Source: Chloroflexota bacterium (lineage in GTDB: Bacteria > Chloroflexota > UBA5177 > JANWHV01). Taken from it: a stretch of 15,945 bases of DNA. This document shows, piece after piece, positions 14,742 to 15,945 of this stretch. The notes under the pieces were generated by a model. It did no database searches and was not told the origin of the DNA. It was given only the letters and a program-made list of their open reading frames with translations. The position numbers were made by a program, and so were the translations under genes. The DNA lies in NCBI GenBank assembly GCA_028287725.1, contig JAQBPC010000053.1, positions 1 to 15,945 of the forward strand. The letters run 5' to 3'. Each line of letters opens with the position of its first letter. Within the stretch, counting starts at the first letter, position 1.

Positions 14742-15945
14742 ATGACGACGAGACTGCACAGGAAACGAACAGTCCTTCAAGTCGCTCTGTTGGCCGGCAT
14801 TCTGGTGCTCCTGGTCGCGGGCTCGGTTGCACGATCTCTCGCGTCAAGCACAACCAATGGTCGCGCAAGCTCAGCGTTGGCTGCCGCGCAGGATTCCGCT
14901 CCCCAGCTCATGGCATCCGGAATTGGGCCACAGGTCGACACTTCAAACGCGGACCTCTACGTCAACCGCTTCATCAAGCGAGTCGTTGAGACCGGCGATC
15001 GGCATGTGATGGCGAGCGGCTCGTGGTGGGGTCCGCCCGCTCAATTCGCGCAAAACCAGCTCTGGGTTGTCGCCAAAGACGTCCAACCGGGCAAAGCCTA
15101 CGAGCCCAGATCGCTAATCTCAGGGACGTATACGTGCCTGGAACCAGGTAAGGTAGCCGGTCACGGGATTGTTTCGAACACGCTTGACTACCCGACAATG
15201 AACTTCAATCTGGCCAGTCACCCGGCCGCGACCCTCGGACCGTCCGGTGCGAACACGCTCGAACAGTTCCACACGCTCACCGTGCGAGCGCTGCAGGGCG
15301 GCTCCATTGAGGAGCGGTATCGCTGCCTTACCCGGGAGACTGCTGCCAATCCATTCCACGAGGCGAACGTTCCCTCGCGCATGGGCAACACGACTCGCAC
15401 GAACTTCGACGCGATGATCTGGTTCGGCAAAGTCGGATCGCGCCAATCTACGAACCAGCTGCAGACAGGCAATCACCTTGGTCTGCCTACGACACGAGCA
15501 AGTCTGATGGATGCGCATGCCTGGTACACAGGTGGGGTCGAGTACGCCTATAGCGTCCCATTAAACGCGGCGGACCTGTTTGGCAAGACCGTCTCCGGAG
15601 TGATCACCGTGCAGGGATTCGCACTGGCCTGTCGCAAACCGGCCTGCTCGCACACCGACGCAACGCCGATCGACGTCTACCATCATGCGCTCAAGATCGA
15701 TGTGAATGACAAGGATTATTGGGTCGCGCCGACATACATGCACATGGCAGCGGGCAAACCCCTTCCCGCCTCCTTAAGCCAGAAGAGTTTGGTGACGTTC
15801 AAGCTGGATACGAGGCTGCTCGCGGATGGTTGGCACATCCTGTCGTACCACATGCACGTAATCGATCACCGGTTCAAGGCCGGCTTCGATGGCAAGCAGC
15901 TGGCCGCGGAGGTCAAGCTGCCAATCTGCGTCGACAACCATCACC
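14742..15945 (+). CDS. Exported or membrane-anchored protein of unknown function, partial
   Basis: The frame runs open from ATG 14742 off the right edge (401 codons visible). A basic N terminus (RLHRKR, 4-9) followed by a hydrophobic helix VLQVALLAGILVLLVAGSV (11-29) indicates a signal peptide or signal anchor. The rest is a soluble, Asn/Thr/His-rich region with aromatic patches (GSWWGPPAQFAQNQLWVV, TYTCLEPG, MIWFGKVG, DGWHILSYHMHV) and five visible cysteines (TYTC, RYRC, LACRKPAC, LPIC), which could form disulfides outside the cell. It resembles extracellular beta-sandwich or carbohydrate-related proteins in texture, but I recognise no family and claim no function. An in-frame ATG at 14709 would add 11 residues. 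Neither start has a good ribosome site. It may be read from the aldolase promoter or its own. Confidence 0.72.
   Translation, partial: MTTRLHRKRTVLQVALLAGILVLLVAGSVARSLASSTTNGRASSALAAAQDSAPQLMASGIGPQVDTSNADLYVNRFIKRVVETGDRHVMASGSWWGPPAQFAQNQLWVVAKDVQPGKAYEPRSLISGTYTCLEPGKVAGHGIVSNTLDYPTMNFNLASHPAATLGPSGANTLEQFHTLTVRALQGGSIEERYRCLTRETAANPFHEANVPSRMGNTTRTNFDAMIWFGKVGSRQSTNQLQTGNHLGLPTTRASLMDAHAWYTGGVEYAYSVPLNAADLFGKTVSGVITVQGFALACRKPACSHTDATPIDVYHHALKIDVNDKDYWVAPTYMHMAAGKPLPASLSQKSLVTFKLDTRLLADGWHILSYHMHVIDHRFKAGFDGKQLAAEVKLPICVDNHH

Overview
The window is about 16 kb of bacterial DNA with moderately high G+C. It has short or absent operons, many strand switches and unusually long gaps between genes, several of which seem to hold decayed genes. 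No rRNA, tRNA, insertion sequence or CRISPR array was seen. Taxonomy is inference only. The mix of a two-domain PPK2 kinase, a short ACT-domain protein, small unnamed families and an orphan DppC-type permease fits a free-living Chloroflexota or actinobacterium-like soil or thermophilic lineage, but nothing here proves it.

Left part (1-5648): a gene-poor, apparently degraded stretch is followed by a minus-strand geranylgeranyl-reductase-family flavoprotein. Divergent from it is a nicotinate phosphoribosyltransferase (NAD salvage). That gene converges, with only 5 bases between stops, on a two-gene minus-strand unit: a small ACT-domain protein, then a tandem-domain PPK2 kinase (polyphosphate:AMP phosphotransferase type).

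Middle (5649-9028): a 580-base gap precedes a small conserved protein of unknown function. Next is a classical divergent pair, a LysR-family regulator and a YeiH-type ten-helix membrane protein (putative sulfate exporter family), whose shared 127-base spacer should carry the operator.

Right part (9029-15945): a GH4 NAD/Mn-dependent glycosidase and a BadF/NAGK-type sugar kinase form a likely sugar-catabolic pair. A gap with a perfect hairpin leads to a 113-residue cysteine-containing protein read leftward from a promoter with a 19-base spacer and an internal inverted repeat, the hallmark of MerR-family control, although no MerR gene is visible. Next come the 3' two thirds of a DppC-type ABC permease whose N-terminal part is missing or decayed, and a D-threonine aldolase-like PLP enzyme with a good extended -10 promoter that fixes its start. 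The window ends inside a secreted or membrane-anchored protein I do not recognise.

The GH4, kinase, permease remnant and aldolase may be what is left of one carbohydrate or amino-compound uptake and catabolism locus (inference). I found no convincing new multi-gene system. The best leads are the MerR-like promoter with its orphan target, the GH4 enzyme with a non-standard CEGP metal-site motif, and the unrecognised exported protein at the right edge.
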